From: an uncultured Prevotellaceae bacterium | GTDB taxonomy: Bacteria; Bacteroidota; Bacteroidia; Bacteroidales; Bacteroidaceae | Assembly: GCA_900314985.1 (NCBI GenBank) | Contig: OMXL01000009.1 | Span: forward strand, 1 to 64,000 | DNA length: 64,000 bases | Direction: 5' to 3' | Shown here: piece after piece, positions 8,286-16,696 of the stretch | How the letters are laid out: each line of letters begins with the position of its first letter | Numbering within the stretch: the stretch's first letter is position 1 | Program-made: the position numbers and the translations under genes | The notes under the pieces: model-generated | The model's input: the letters and a program-made list of their open reading frames with translations, nothing else | What the model was told of the DNA's origin: nothing | Databases searched by the model: none

Positions 8286-8837
8286 ATGAAAGCAAGAACA
8301 ATTATTGGAATGCTGTTGATTGTTGCTGGTGCATGGAAACTGGCCAACATGTGGGAACTCATTGAGAACGACTGGCTGTGGCGCCAGCCATGGACGATAT
8401 ATATCGCCCCAGCAGCATTGATTTATTTAGGTGCATTGGTGATTATCAACAGTTATCGTCGTGACCCTGATCAGTGGTTGCAGCGCCCGTTGCCCATTGG
8501 TGAAGACGGCAAGCGCATCTGCTGTAGTGTGCGTTACGGTGGCGATGAGTATATCTATCGTGGCGAAGTGTTTCATGGAGCCCGTCTCGATGCCTTCTGC
8601 GGAGGCATCCGTATGGATTTGCGCGATGCCACCATTACAGAAGATGAGGAGATAGAAATCCATACCTTCTGTGGCGGGGTAGAGCTCTATGTGCCTCAGA
8701 CAGTAAACGTTGTGATCAAGAGTCGTAGCTTCATTGGCGGTGTGGGCAACCACGCTAAGCGCATTGTTGGTCAGGATGTACCTTGCCTCCACATCATAGC
8801 CGACAACTTTGTGGGTGGTGTAGATATTAAAAATTAG
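8286..8837 (+). CDS. LiaF-like membrane protein (cell-wall stress response family)
   Basis: Protein of 183 residues. Two membrane helices near the N-terminus (about 4-20 and 38-56) resemble the LiaI/LiaF transmembrane domain. They are followed by a C-terminal beta-repeat region with FHGARLDAFCGGIRMDL, IHTFCGGVELYVP and SFIGGVGN, the repeated GG turns typical of LiaF/DUF2154-type proteins that accompany antibiotic sensing in Firmicutes. Start chosen at 8286 because the promoter -7 box (8246-8254) lies inside any longer frame. It is first in a run with a flavodoxin gene 9 nt downstream. Its promoter carries the LytTR-type repeat. Confidence 0.75.
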   Translation: MKARTIIGMLLIVAGAWKLANMWELIENDWLWRQPWTIYIAPAALIYLGALVIINSYRRDPDQWLQRPLPIGEDGKRICCSVRYGGDEYIYRGEVFHGARLDAFCGGIRMDLRDATITEDEEIEIHTFCGGVELYVPQTVNVVIKSRSFIGGVGNHAKRIVGQDVPCLHIIADNFVGGVDIKN

Positions 8838-8846
8838 TTTCAGACG

Positions 8847-9416
8847 ATGAATATATTGATTATAAACGGAAGTCCACGTAAGAAGGGCTTGGTCTCGCAG
8901 ATGCTAAGCATTATGGAATCAGAGGCTGAACTGAGAGACGACAAGGTACAGATGGTTTACACCAACGACCTAACCATCAAGCCCTGCATTGGCTGTATGG
9001 CTTGTCGCACTAAGGAGAAGTGCGTGTTGGCTGAGGACGACTCACAGCGCGTATTAAAGATGATGCAAGAGGCTGATGCCATCATCATGGGAGCGCCCTG
9101 CTATTGGGGCAATATCCCAGGGCAAATGAAACTGCTGTTCGATCGCATCGTCTATGGTATGATGCGCGACACGCCCCGTTTCCCAGAGCCCTTGATGAAG
9201 GGTAAGAAATGTATTCTGCTGAGTACTTGTACCACCCCTTGGCCTTGGAATATTCTGTTCAAACAGTCGCGTGGCGCCATTCGTGCTATGCGCGAAATCT
9301 GCCACTACTCAGGCTTTAAGATTGTGGCCACCATCGAACGTGGTGGTACCGTGATGCATCCGCAACTGTCGGAGAAAGATAAACGGAAATGCCGTGAGGC
9401 AATATCCTATCTGTAA
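8847..9416 (+). CDS. flavodoxin-fold NAD(P)H-dependent oxidoreductase
   Basis: Protein of 189 residues with the FMN phosphate loop NGSPRKKGLVSQML (about 7-20), the second flavin loop APCYWGNIPGQMKLLFDR (about 76-93) and a Cys cluster CIGCMACRTKEKC (about 46-58) typical of iron-sulfur-flavoprotein or FMN-reductase relatives. It is cytoplasmic and probably reduces quinones, iron complexes or disulfides; the exact substrate is unknown. It lies 9 nt behind the LiaF-like gene, so it is probably under the same LytTR-type promoter. Confidence 0.82.
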   Translation: MNILIINGSPRKKGLVSQMLSIMESEAELRDDKVQMVYTNDLTIKPCIGCMACRTKEKCVLAEDDSQRVLKMMQEADAIIMGAPCYWGNIPGQMKLLFDRIVYGMMRDTPRFPEPLMKGKKCILLSTCTTPWPWNILFKQSRGAIRAMREICHYSGFKIVATIERGGTVMHPQLSEKDKRKCREAISYL

Positions 9417-9442
9417 TATTTTCGTACAAAATTTCCCAAATA

Positions 9443-9474
9443 TTTGGTGTAAATTGCAACTATTCGTAATTTTG
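9443..9474 (+). promoter_or_regulatory. promoter of the amide hydrolase operon
   Basis: TTTG at 9443-9446 and TAATTTTG at 9467-9474, spacing 20 nt. ACAAAATTTCCCA at 9426-9438 resembles the second LytTR half-site and has the same 41-bp offset to the -7 box, but the first half-site is weak. Confidence 0.6.
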
Positions 9475-9501
9475 TAGCGTCAAATAAATAAAGAATAAGA
9501 A

Positions 9502-10560
9502 ATGAAGAAGTGGTTAAAGATTTCGCTGTTGAGCGTGCTGGGACTGATTGTAGTCGCAGGCGTATTGATGTGGATGGAGTTTGGTCCGTTAGTTAAGGGC
9601 GCTATGTCGGCAGAGAAACTCGACGACGGACTGTACTATATGGAGTACAAGGGCGATGACGGCTTTGACAAGGTGATTGAACAGGGCGGATTCGATTCTG
9701 CCGACATGATGGTATCTTACATCATAGAATTCCTCTCAAAAGGTCATTATAAGCCTGAGGTGAAGACGCAGGAAACGGACTTTGGATGCTCTGCGCTCAC
9801 GGTCAGAACACCCGAAGGCGGTGTGCTGATGGGGCGCAACTTCGATTTCCCGTCGGCCCTGGGCGTCGTTCTGCATACCATCCCTGAGCGGGGTTACGAA
9901 ACGATTACCACATTTAATGTTGAGTTCTACGGGTTTGGAGAGGACTATAAACCTGAAGGGTTCAAAAACCAATATATGGCACTTGCAGGATTGTTTGTGG
10001 CGCTCGATGGTATCAACGAAAAGGGCCTGGCCATTGCCGACTTGATGGCTGGCGACACCATACAGACCCACCAGCGTACCAGTAAGCCCGACCTTACTAC
10101 AACGGCTGCCATCAGCTATCTACTGAAGAATGCGGCAACGGTCGATGAGGCGCTGGACTTGTTGCGAGGCATCGATATGCACTCTGACATCGGTTCGGCC
10201 CATCACTATGCGATGGCCGATGCATCGGGCAAGAATGTGGTTGTGGAATATGTAGACAATGAGATGGTGGTGGTTGAATCGCCTGCTGTGGCCAACCACT
10301 ATCTGTGTGAAGCAAAGCTCAATGTGGGTCTTGTTGAGGGTGACAATCGCTATGCAAAACTTTGCGAGCGATATGAACAGACCGAGGGCGTGATGAACGT
10401 GAAACAACTTACCGAAGCCATTGAGTCGGTATCACAGACAGAAAGAGAGGGCTTTCTCGGAACGGCCTGGACGATGGTCATGGATCTGAAGAACCCATCG
10501 GTCACCTATTACTCCCGCCGCCACTTCGACAAGCCGTTCCATTTTGAGCTAAAAAGATAA
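9502..10560 (+). CDS. membrane-anchored linear amide C-N hydrolase (choloylglycine hydrolase/penicillin-acylase-like)
   Basis: Protein of 352 residues with one N-terminal membrane helix (about 6-25), probably facing the periplasm. The Ntn-hydrolase core begins at FGCSALTVRTPEGGVLMGRNFDFPS, where Cys96 is the expected nucleophile and the downstream GRNFDF (111-116) is the family signature also seen in bile-salt hydrolases and acyl-CoA:6-APA acyltransferases. The long stretch before Cys96 suggests it is either a propeptide removed on activation or an anchor. Substrates could be N-acyl amides, bile salts or beta-lactam side chains; sequence alone does not decide. It may start the operon running to 16696. 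Confidence 0.78.
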   Translation: MKKWLKISLLSVLGLIVVAGVLMWMEFGPLVKGAMSAEKLDDGLYYMEYKGDDGFDKVIEQGGFDSADMMVSYIIEFLSKGHYKPEVKTQETDFGCSALTVRTPEGGVLMGRNFDFPSALGVVLHTIPERGYETITTFNVEFYGFGEDYKPEGFKNQYMALAGLFVALDGINEKGLAIADLMAGDTIQTHQRTSKPDLTTTAAISYLLKNAATVDEALDLLRGIDMHSDIGSAHHYAMADASGKNVVVEYVDNEMVVVESPAVANHYLCEAKLNVGLVEGDNRYAKLCERYEQTEGVMNVKQLTEAIESVSQTEREGFLGTAWTMVMDLKNPSVTYYSRRHFDKPFHFELKR

Positions 10561-10572
10561 AAAGCATGAAAT

Positions 10573-10746
10573 ATGCAACGTCTATATTATCTCGATAATC
10601 TGAAGGTTTACCTGACTGTCTTGGTGATTATGCACCATGCCGGACAGGCATACGGCAATGGTGTGCCGCCCAGTCGTATGGGGCCTATTTCCTTCCTATT
10701 GACATGGATTGTCAGGATGATTCCTGGGGTAAAGCGAGTATTATAA
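10573..10746 (+). pseudogene. collapsed remnant of an acyltransferase-3 gene
   Basis: A 57-codon open frame whose first 30 codons match the start of the intact acyltransferase at 21764 (YYLDNLK, TVLVIMHHAGQAYGNG) and whose last 17 match its end (FLLTWIVRMIPGVKRVL). Between them, 10665-10687 matches 22596-22620 of the intact gene but in another reading frame. The remnant is therefore three collinear blocks joined by two internal deletions of about 740 and 105 bp in total context. The frame stays open by chance. It ends TAA immediately followed by the ATG of the GNAT gene, as the intact copy ends TAA-ATG. Confidence 0.88.
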
Positions 10747-11271
10747 ATGAATATGGAAACAGAAAGAATAATATTACGCCCTTGGCAGGATAGTGATGCT
10801 GAGGCGCTGTTTAAATACGCCAGCAACCCTGAGGTGGGGCCTCGTGCCGGATGGCCACCACATAAGTCTGTGGAGGAGAGTTTGGAGATTATTCGAACTG
10901 TTTTCAACACAGAAGGGATGTGGGCTGTCATATGGAAAGAGACTGGTCAGCCCATTGGCTGTGTGGGCTACCTTCCAGCATCCGCATCCAACCTAAAGAT
11001 TGCCGAAGACCAGGCGGAGGTAGGTTATTGGATAGCCCGTCCATTTTGGGGCAAAGGCATCTGTACGGAAGCACTTCAGATGGTCATCGACTATTGTTTC
11101 AATGCAAAGGGCTTCACAGTGCTTTGGGGTGACTACTTTCCTTCAAACCCAGCGTCTGGTCGCGTGATGGAAAAGTGCGGTTTTGTAGATACCGGCGAGG
11201 AAACATTATGTCCCAACCTGGAAGTGGGCTCAGACTGCTCAGTAAGAGTTATGAAATTGGAACGATTATGA
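10747..11271 (+). CDS. GNAT family N-acetyltransferase (RimJ/RimL-like)
   Basis: Cytoplasmic acetyl-CoA-dependent N-acetyltransferase of 174 residues. The N-terminal TERIILRPWQDSDAEALFKYASNPEV (in part) is the standard RimJ/RimL start. The acetyl-CoA binding region is VGYWIARPFWGKGICTEAL (about 97-115), and the conserved Asn/Ser motif of this subfamily is seen in FPSNPASGRVMEKCGF (about 132-147). It could modify a protein N-terminus or a small molecule. The ATG follows the acyltransferase remnant directly and its stop overlaps the next gene (ATGA), so the two are translationally coupled. Confidence 0.85.
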   Translation: MNMETERIILRPWQDSDAEALFKYASNPEVGPRAGWPPHKSVEESLEIIRTVFNTEGMWAVIWKETGQPIGCVGYLPASASNLKIAEDQAEVGYWIARPFWGKGICTEALQMVIDYCFNAKGFTVLWGDYFPSNPASGRVMEKCGFVDTGEETLCPNLEVGSDCSVRVMKLERL

Positions 11272-11870
11272 ACATACTGATTATATCCGGAAGCCCTCGT
11301 AAGGGTGGCAATACAGAATTGTTGGTGGATGCTTTTGCCAAAGGTGCTGCAGCGCATCATCATGTAGAAATCGTGTCTGTGCGCGATTATAAAGTGAATC
11401 CATGCTTGGGATGCAACGCTTGTGCCAGTGAGCGCTATGAGAGTTTACTCTCAGATGGCCGAATGCAGCCAAGTGTCGCCGAAGGCAACGCATGCTTCAA
11501 GACAAATGGTGTCTGCGCTCAGAAGGATGACATGACCATCCTATATGAAAAGATGAGCCAGGCAGATATGCTCGTCATAGCCTCGCCAGTCTATTTCTAT
11601 GGCATTAGTGCTCAATTGAAAGCTGTCATCGATAGGTTCCACAACCCCATCCGAGATACTTTCCACATCAAGAAGATGGCATTGCTTCTTGTTGGTGCAG
11701 CCACACTACCGGAATTGTTCGATGCCATACTGACGGAGTATAACCTCTGCTTGAAGTTCTTTGGTATTGAGGATGCAGGTAAGATACTTGTAAGAGGAGT
11801 TAAAGACAAGGGCGACATCAATAACACCGATGCACTGAATGAGGCATACAGATTAGGAGAGTCGATATAA
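11268..11870 (+). CDS. flavodoxin-fold NAD(P)H-dependent oxidoreductase with a 24-residue insertion
   Basis: Protein of 200 residues. The FMN loop SGSPRKGGNTELLVDAF (7-23), the Cys motif NPCLGCNAC (about 43-51) and the second loop SPVYFYGISAQLKAVIDR (about 106-123) are intact. The start is the ATG at 11268 that overlaps the GNAT stop. Between CNAC and CFKTNGVCAQKDDM, 24 extra codons are flanked by a near-duplicate 12-mer (TGCAACGCTTGT at 11412, GGCAACGCATGC at 11484). Removing them would restore an ordinary CLGCNACFKTNGVC motif. This is therefore an in-frame insertion that splits the Cys cluster. Function is probably retained but altered. Confidence 0.82.
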   Translation: MNILIISGSPRKGGNTELLVDAFAKGAAAHHHVEIVSVRDYKVNPCLGCNACASERYESLLSDGRMQPSVAEGNACFKTNGVCAQKDDMTILYEKMSQADMLVIASPVYFYGISAQLKAVIDRFHNPIRDTFHIKKMALLLVGAATLPELFDAILTEYNLCLKFFGIEDAGKILVRGVKDKGDINNTDALNEAYRLGESI

Positions 11871-11878
11871 AAAGAATA

Positions 11879-12763
11879 ATGATAATAAAACAATACAGAT
11901 ACGTTAAGAGCAACGCCTTTACATCAGGCGAATCATTAGGAAACCCTGCGGCATGCATTTTTACAGGACAAGAGAAATTGACTCCCAAACAGATGCAGGC
12001 AATAGCTGCCGAGCATAAAGGATTTGTGATGGAAGTAGTGTTTTGCAGTCAGTCGGATGTGGCAGACTGCAAGCTTACCTATTATTCATCGGAGTGCGAG
12101 GTGGAGTTCTGCGGACATGGAACCATCGCCACCATGTACACAATGGTGAAGGAGACGCCTGAACTGATGGCAAAGCCAGTCATAACAGCCGAGACTAATC
12201 GCAAGGGAATCATCGAAGTGTTCAATGCTATCAACGAAGAGGATGCTGTGTATATCACAGCTCCTGACCCCAAAGAACATCCGATGAATCTTTCTATCGC
12301 CCAAATCGAGGATGCACTCACTTTGCCTCATGGCTCCATCCGCAAAGATCTCCCCATCCGAATCATCGATGCAGGCTTGCGGACACTCCTCGTTCCCATT
12401 GCAGACCTCGAAACAGAGATTTCTGTCTATCCCAACGAGCAGATCCTGAAGACGTTCTGCGAGAGCAACGATATTGATATCATCCTTGTATTCTCCAAGC
12501 AGACGGCTGACACATCAGCCTTTGCCCACACCAGAGTGTTCGCCCCGAAGTTCGGCTATCTGGAAGATCCTGCTACAGGTTCTGGAAATAGTGCTTTTGC
12601 CAACTACCTACTGAGCGAAGGACTTTGGAAAGGTGAGCCAATCATGATAGAACAAGGTGGTAATAATCGTATCTTCAATTCTGTAAAGCTTAAGTGCCAG
12701 GATGGAAAGGTGCTGTTCGGTGGCAAGGCTACAAAAAAGATAGAAGGAGAGTATTATATATAA
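11879..12763 (+). CDS. PhzF family isomerase
   Basis: Cytoplasmic protein of 294 residues of the diaminopimelate-epimerase-like PhzF fold. Landmarks are the N-terminal NAFTSGESLGNPAACIF (12-28), Glu52 in FVMEVVF at the position of the PhzF catalytic glutamate, CEVEFCGHGTIATMY (about 72-86) and DPATGSGNSAFANYL (about 229-243). PhzF itself acts in phenazine synthesis, but no other phenazine genes are present, and most family members in other bacteria have unknown isomerase substrates. It lies 8 nt behind the flavodoxin gene and 9 nt before the next barrel gene. Confidence 0.87.
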   Translation: MIIKQYRYVKSNAFTSGESLGNPAACIFTGQEKLTPKQMQAIAAEHKGFVMEVVFCSQSDVADCKLTYYSSECEVEFCGHGTIATMYTMVKETPELMAKPVITAETNRKGIIEVFNAINEEDAVYITAPDPKEHPMNLSIAQIEDALTLPHGSIRKDLPIRIIDAGLRTLLVPIADLETEISVYPNEQILKTFCESNDIDIILVFSKQTADTSAFAHTRVFAPKFGYLEDPATGSGNSAFANYLLSEGLWKGEPIMIEQGGNNRIFNSVKLKCQDGKVLFGGKATKKIEGEYYI

Positions 12764-12772
12764 TTCATAGTG

Positions 12773-14905
12773 ATGAAAAGAATTGTTTTGGCTACGACTA
12801 TCGCCCTTGCGTTTATATCAGCGAGTGGACAGGAGCAACAAGATAGCTTAAAATCTGTAAGCATGATGCAGGAGTTGCAGGAGGTTGTCGTGAAGGGCAA
12901 CCTCCCTAATACCCGTCTGAAGGGCAATGCTATGATAACCCGCATTCAGGGAACTCCGCTATCAGATGCTGGCACATTGGGCGAGATGCTGGTAAAAGTG
13001 CCTGGCATGACGGGGACGGAGGAGACACCCGAGGTGTTGGGAAAGGGTGCACCTCTTATATATATCAATGGTCGACTGATGCGCGACAATAGCGAACTGA
13101 AGCGTCTGCGCAGCGAGGAAATCCGCGATGTAGAGGTGATCAACAATCCTGGTGCGCAGTATGACGCAACGGTGCGGGCCGTGGTGCGCATCCGCACTGT
13201 CCGTCAGCAGGGTGATGGCCTCAGCCTCGACCTCACACTGTCTGATGAGCACGACTTGCGTTACGATTTCGATCGTCCTCAGGCGAAAATAGGTGCAAAC
13301 TATCGTAAGAACGGCGTTGATGTGTTTGGCTCTGTGTATTACTATCATCAGGACTATCGTCAGTACAGCACCATCGAGGATATCACCACAACGGATAAGG
13401 TATTCCGTCAATATGGCCCTTATACGATGACGTGGAAGCACGACAACCTAACCTATACGGCTGGTGTGAACTGGCAGTTGTCGGACAATCACTCGCTGGG
13501 TGTTCGTGCTGATTTGACGCACCAGATGAACGGCAAGAATCAGGTAATTTACGACGAGGACGTGTTCGAGAATAATGCCCTTATCGACCACCTCTATTCT
13601 CACCAGACAAGCAAGGAGTCGAAACCGTTGGGATGGCTCACCAATACCTATTATAATGGTAAGGTGGGCAAGCTGGGCATCGACTTCAACTTCGATTTCA
13701 TGAGGAATGGAACAGATACCGACCGCGAGAACGTGGAGCAGAGCAAGGTGCAGGACGATTTCGTCGTCAGCAAATCGGGCACCAGGAGCCGTCTCTTTGC
13801 TGGTAAGTTGGTGTTGTCGTATCCCGCATGGAAGGGTGAGCTGGAAGCAGGTACTGAGATGACGTTCGTGAATCGCAACAACACTTATTGGATTGACAAG
13901 GCCATCATTGCCAATTCGGATGCCGAAATCACAGAGAACAACGTGGCCGTCTTTGTCGAATACAACTATGACTTCAAGAAGTACGGCAGCGCCTCCGTAG
14001 GTCTGCGATACGAGCATACACTCCTGGATTATGATGATACCATCAATAAAGACGAAAAGATGCATCGCTCAATGGACGAGTGGTTCCCCACGGCATCCTA
14101 CTCTGTGACCTTGGGCAAGGTTCAGACGGCTCTGTCGTACAGCATGAAGACCTATCGCCCCTGTTTCTTCGCTATGAACGATGCCGTGACCTATATCAGC
14201 CGTTATATGTATCAGGCCGGAAACTCACAGCTGCTCAACGAGCGTGTGCGCGACCTGACGCTGAACGTATCGTACAAGTGGATTACGCTCACTGCCTCGT
14301 ATGAGCATCTGATGAATCCCATCACCCAATGGAACTTCCTTACTGAGACAGATGCGATGCTTTGCAAACACATCAACCTTGATAAGCCCATCAACACACT
14401 GAGCGCCTATTTGGCAGTAACGCCTCGCGTAGGCATCTGGTCACTCAATGCAACGGCTGGTTTCGAGAAGCAGGACCTCTATCTCGATGTTGAGGGACCT
14501 CAGGGCGTATACCGTGTCTATTACGACAAGCCCCAATATACGCTCAATGCCTATAACACCTTTACGCTGAAGCATGGCTGGCGATTCGATGTGAACCTGA
14601 TGTACCGTTCCAGCGGATGCTCGTACAATTTCTACAACGATACTTACAACCTCCGTCTCGGTCTCGTGGCACAGAAGAGCCTGCTAAAAGACAACTCGCT
14701 CACCCTTCGTGCCGCTGTGCTCGACTGCTTCCAGCGCAACCGAATGAACGAGTACTCGGATTGTGGCTACAATCAGATTCAGCAGAACAACCGCTTCTCT
14801 ACCCACAAACTGATGCTATCGCTCATCTATCGCTTGAATGCTACTCGCAGCAAGTACAAAGGTACCGGCGCAGGTAAGGATGCTCAGGCCAGAATGGGTT
14901 CATAA
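12773..14905 (+). CDS. TonB-receptor-like outer membrane barrel lacking the regulatory beta-sandwich
   Basis: Protein of 710 residues. A signal peptide (1-20) leads almost directly into the plug-like region (LQEVVVKGNLPNTRLKGNAM, about 34-53; PLIYINGRLMRDN, about 99-111), so the carboxypeptidase-like domain present in the paralogues at 16804 and 19343 is missing. The barrel has the family landmarks NTYYNGKVGKLGIDFN and GLRYEH and ends SKYKGTGAGKDAQARMGS. Start set at the ATG 12773 rather than the GTG one codon earlier. It lies 9 nt behind PhzF and 9 nt before the beta-lactamase, so it sits in the middle of an operon. Ligand unknown. Confidence 0.85.
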   Translation: MKRIVLATTIALAFISASGQEQQDSLKSVSMMQELQEVVVKGNLPNTRLKGNAMITRIQGTPLSDAGTLGEMLVKVPGMTGTEETPEVLGKGAPLIYINGRLMRDNSELKRLRSEEIRDVEVINNPGAQYDATVRAVVRIRTVRQQGDGLSLDLTLSDEHDLRYDFDRPQAKIGANYRKNGVDVFGSVYYYHQDYRQYSTIEDITTTDKVFRQYGPYTMTWKHDNLTYTAGVNWQLSDNHSLGVRADLTHQMNGKNQVIYDEDVFENNALIDHLYSHQTSKESKPLGWLTNTYYNGKVGKLGIDFNFDFMRNGTDTDRENVEQSKVQDDFVVSKSGTRSRLFAGKLVLSYPAWKGELEAGTEMTFVNRNNTYWIDKAIIANSDAEITENNVAVFVEYNYDFKKYGSASVGLRYEHTLLDYDDTINKDEKMHRSMDEWFPTASYSVTLGKVQTALSYSMKTYRPCFFAMNDAVTYISRYMYQAGNSQLLNERVRDLTLNVSYKWITLTASYEHLMNPITQWNFLTETDAMLCKHINLDKPINTLSAYLAVTPRVGIWSLNATAGFEKQDLYLDVEGPQGVYRVYYDKPQYTLNAYNTFTLKHGWRFDVNLMYRSSGCSYNFYNDTYNLRLGLVAQKSLLKDNSLTLRAAVLDCFQRNRMNEYSDCGYNQIQQNNRFSTHKLMLSLIYRLNATRSKYKGTGAGKDAQARMGS

Positions 14906-14914
14906 ATAGAACCA

Positions 14915-15739
14915 ATGAATAAAAATATGAAGTTTTTTATATCGATTACATTGTTATTGTTCTGCTGCTGTGGCATGAAGGGACAGCAGACGGACAAAGA
15001 GGTTGTTGGCGTCTGCGTCAAAAAAGGTGGAACGGAGAGTGGTATCAATGCGACAAGCCGTTTCCCAATGTACAGCGTCATGAAATTTCCACAGGCACTA
15101 TTTATTGCAGACTATCTTACCAAGAACAACATTGAGTTGAACGCAGAGGTATCAGTCAGGAAAGACGAACTGATGCAAGATACATGGTCGCCAATGCTGA
15201 ATACTTTTGAAGGAGAAAGGCCTTTTACGTACGCAGAATTGCTGACTCTCTCGCTTCAACAGAGTGATAATAACGCCTGCGATATTCTCTTCGAACAATG
15301 CGGTGGACCGAGAAAAGTGGAAAAATACATCCAAAATCTTGGATTCAAAGACATTCGTATTCAAAAGACGGAAAAGCAAATGCATGCAAACCCTGCACTA
15401 AGTAATAAAAACTGGTGTACACCACAGTCGATGGTAGCCCTCCTTGACTGGTTTATTGCGCATTATAACGACAACGAACCTCTCCGCTATATCTGGAAAT
15501 TGATGGAGGAATGTCAAACTGGTAAGGATCGCCTGCCCGCAGCAGTTCCAACTTCTGCAAAAGTCGTTCATAAGACAGGGACAGGATATCCATTACCATC
15601 AGGTCAGCCGTCAGGCATCTGCGATGTGGGTATTATCATATTGAATCATGGTCAGCAGTTTCCTATTGCTGTTTTCATTACCAACCCCTCTTCGCAATCA
15701 AAGATTTCTGATGTTGCGAAACAATTAATTGAATTATAG
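14915..15739 (+). CDS. class A (A2-like) serine beta-lactamase
   Basis: Exported enzyme of 274 residues predicted to hydrolyse beta-lactams through a serine acyl-enzyme. All catalytic elements are visible: Ser54-V-M-Lys57 (SxxK), Ser117-Asp-Asn119 (SDN), Glu153 in KTEKQMH (the general-base Glu166 position of subclass A2 enzymes) and Lys220-Thr-Gly (KTG). The N-terminus is hydrophobic with a CCC run (17-19), which could be a lipoprotein signal. It resembles the Bacteroidota CfxA/CepA type but is not placed closer. It lies 9 nt behind a barrel gene and 3 nt before a membrane protein, inside a chromosomal operon and without mobile-element flanks. An intact catalytic set suggests activity; spectrum unknown. 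Confidence 0.88.
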   Translation: MNKNMKFFISITLLLFCCCGMKGQQTDKEVVGVCVKKGGTESGINATSRFPMYSVMKFPQALFIADYLTKNNIELNAEVSVRKDELMQDTWSPMLNTFEGERPFTYAELLTLSLQQSDNNACDILFEQCGGPRKVEKYIQNLGFKDIRIQKTEKQMHANPALSNKNWCTPQSMVALLDWFIAHYNDNEPLRYIWKLMEECQTGKDRLPAAVPTSAKVVHKTGTGYPLPSGQPSGICDVGIIILNHGQQFPIAVFITNPSSQSKISDVAKQLIEL

Positions 15740-15742
15740 ACA

Positions 15743-16186
15743 ATGAAAAGATTGCGACTCGGGGCTATTCTCCACTTTATCATAGCCATTGGCCATCTCG
15801 GTTGTCTCTTTGCATTGGATGAAGCATTCGACGCATACGGCATCAAAGACGTAATGTATAATATGGTGTTTGGTCACGTATGGATGCTCTATGCTATAAC
15901 CGTCGTCCTCGTCCTGGCCTTCACTTTGGCAGGGTTCTATGCTCTCTCAGCCTCTGGCAACATCCGGAGGCTCCCACTGACTCGCATGGCCATTATTGTA
16001 ATCGTTGTGCTCTACAGTCTTCGTTCCTTGGCAGGAGGCTGGGTTTGTGTGACGGATTTCAGTTTGCTTCAATTTTTCTCGTCCGTCATTCCAGCCTTTA
16101 TCGCGTGGTGCTATTATCCCGGCCTTATAAAGACAATGCCTGGAGCAGCGAGAGCCGCCAAACTTGTTTGGATGGCCGAGTCGTGA
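15743..16186 (+). CDS. small four-helix membrane protein, unknown
   Basis: Inner membrane protein of 147 residues with four hydrophobic segments (about 6-25, 45-70, 82-100, 107-128) and few charges between them. I do not recognise a family. It is 3 nt behind the beta-lactamase and 18 nt before the phosphatidyltransferase, so it is co-expressed with both. An accessory role at the envelope is a plausible inference only. Confidence 0.75.
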   Translation: MKRLRLGAILHFIIAIGHLGCLFALDEAFDAYGIKDVMYNMVFGHVWMLYAITVVLVLAFTLAGFYALSASGNIRRLPLTRMAIIVIVVLYSLRSLAGGWVCVTDFSLLQFFSSVIPAFIAWCYYPGLIKTMPGAARAAKLVWMAES

Positions 16187-16204
16187 CAGGCAAAGACAAA
16201 GTCA

Positions 16205-16696
16205 ATGAAGCATCTTCCTAACATCCTGTCAGCATCACGAATCGCATTGTGTCTGCCTTTGCTTTTGGCGGATGCAATGACTGTATCCTCCTGGGTTCTC
16301 TACGTGATAGCAGGTACGACGGATATGCTCGACGGCTTTCTGGCAAGACGATGGGGAGTGGAGAGTAAGTTCGGAGCCAGATTGGATAGTTTGGCAGACT
16401 TTGTGCTTGTCTTGGCTGTAGGATATAAATTGTTTCCGTGGCTGAAACTGCCTACTACGCTGTGGATGATGATAGGACTTGTCGCATTGGTGAAAATCGT
16501 TAATGCCATCAGTTCTTATTTGGTAAGGCAAAGGATAGAATTTCTGCACACTATAGCCAACAAATTGACAGGATTCCTACTTTTTATCGGCATGATGACT
16601 ATTGGACAGTCATACTTCATCCCTGTTGCATGGGTGATTGCCTGCATCGCCCTCTTCGCAGCCATACAGGAAGGACATATTATTCGCAGCAAATAA
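16205..16696 (+). CDS. CDP-alcohol phosphatidyltransferase family protein
   Basis: Inner membrane phospholipid-synthesis enzyme of 163 residues. The full family signature D(x2)DG(x2)AR(x8)G(x3)D(x3)D is present: Asp40, Asp43-Gly44, Ala47-Arg48, Gly57, Asp61, Asp65. This motif binds the metal-CDP group and moves a phosphatidyl group to an alcohol. About five membrane helices. It resembles PgsA (phosphatidylglycerophosphate synthase), but the acceptor is not certain, and its place in an operon with a beta-lactamase suggests a secondary copy used for envelope remodelling. Confidence 0.85.
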   Translation: MKHLPNILSASRIALCLPLLLADAMTVSSWVLYVIAGTTDMLDGFLARRWGVESKFGARLDSLADFVLVLAVGYKLFPWLKLPTTLWMMIGLVALVKIVNAISSYLVRQRIEFLHTIANKLTGFLLFIGMMTIGQSYFIPVAWVIACIALFAAIQEGHIIRSK

